From assembly GCA_021817755.1 (NCBI GenBank), contig JAKAGC010000284.1, forward strand, positions 1 through 5,915: DNA of 5,915 nucleotides, in the 5' to 3' direction. The notes beneath the pieces are model-generated. The model had not been told where the DNA came from, searched no databases, and saw only the letters and a list, made by a program, of their open reading frames with translations. The stretch is from Acidobacteriota bacterium. Lineage in GTDB: Bacteria; Acidobacteriota; Aminicenantia; UBA2199. Below, in pieces: positions 5,680 to 5,915 of the stretch. Numbering within the stretch: position 1 is the first letter of the stretch; each line of letters starts with the position of its first letter. A program made the position numbers and the translations under genes.

Positions 5680-5914
5680 ATTTTATCGCTGTTATTACTT
5701 TGCTACCGGGAATAGATGCTGGATTCGTAAACAATCCAAGTTCCATTGATTTATAAAGAAGGAAAACACCTAAAAGGAATACAAAAACCAGTAGCAACTT
5801 ATATAATTTCTTTTTATTATTATATTCTTCAAATGAAGCAGTCAATCCACCAAATATCGATATGGATATAAAAAATAATCACCAAAGTAAAAGATTAAGC
5901 CACTGCGGGATAAT
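5678..5914 (-). CDS. Membrane protein C-terminus, possibly DsbD/CcdA-like (partial, in-frame TGA)
   Basis: The minus strand carries a protein-like frame from the right edge to TAA at 5678-5680, broken by one TGA at 5879-5881. Before the TGA it reads IIPQWLNLLLW (11 codons). After it come 66 codons: LFFISISIFGGLTA completes a first membrane segment, SFEEYNNKKKLYK is a positive loop, LLLVFVFLLGVFLLY is a second segment, and a polar tail ends in SKVITAIK. By positive-inside logic the tail would face the periplasm. The pattern P-x-W-x-x-LLLW, membrane segment, lysine loop, membrane segment recalls the last membrane pair of DsbD-type thiol-disulfide transporters, but no catalytic cysteine is in view, so that is tentative. 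A Gly codon (GGA) at the TGA would restore a natural LLWGLFF. Downstream starts are poor (TTG at 5843-5845 only). It is either a sequence error near the contig end or a damaged gene. Confidence 0.5.
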
Positions 5915-5915
5915 T

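Noticed and set aside
1..5915. RNA genes, FMN riboswitch, CRISPR array, insertion sequence
   Set aside because: None was seen. An FMN riboswitch would lie before ribD, outside the window. No transposase or regularly spaced repeats are present.

Overview
The window is an AT-rich bacterial fragment. Good Shine-Dalgarno sequences precede most genes, and all six plus-strand genes end in TAA or TAG. Nothing in it identifies the phylum securely. The clear ribosome binding sites argue against a typical Bacteroidota genome, while one promoter-like site (TATATTTG, 4553-4560) resembles the -7 element of that wider group. The first 8 bases equal the 3' end of a common Illumina adapter, so the left edge looks like the raw end of an environmental assembly contig.

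Layout: (1) positions 3-2541 hold a tightly spaced riboflavin operon, made of the reductase part of ribD (5' end missing), ribE (riboflavin synthase) and ribBA (DHBP synthase fused to GTP cyclohydrolase II). Together they supply most riboflavin steps; lumazine synthase (ribH) does not follow. (2) After a 12-bp inverted repeat (2569-2606) lies an HtrA-like trypsin protease carrying about seven TPR repeats instead of PDZ domains (2723-4237). Its membrane anchor is encoded in frame upstream, behind a strong ribosome binding site, but a TAA codon at 2654 separates that start from the rest. (3) A 385-base AT-rich gap holds a good sigma-70-type promoter, TTGACA/TGTCAA inverted repeats around the predicted transcription start, and a possible RNA hairpin over the ribosome binding site. 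(4) Two tandem small heat-shock proteins follow (4623-5060 and 5100-5546). The first has an unusual Cys-x-Cys-x-Cys cluster. (5) A GC-rich nested hairpin (5557-5600) stands out from the AT-rich surroundings. (6) On the minus strand at the right edge is the C-terminal part of a membrane protein, possibly DsbD/CcdA-like, with an in-frame TGA and its own terminator-like hairpin.

The riboflavin genes are housekeeping. The protease, the two small heat-shock proteins and possibly the DsbD-like fragment suggest an envelope and protein-quality-control neighbourhood, but this is inferred only from adjacency. The main points for a second look are the interrupted protease start, the cysteine cluster, the heat-shock control region, the GC-rich hairpin, and signs of assembly error.
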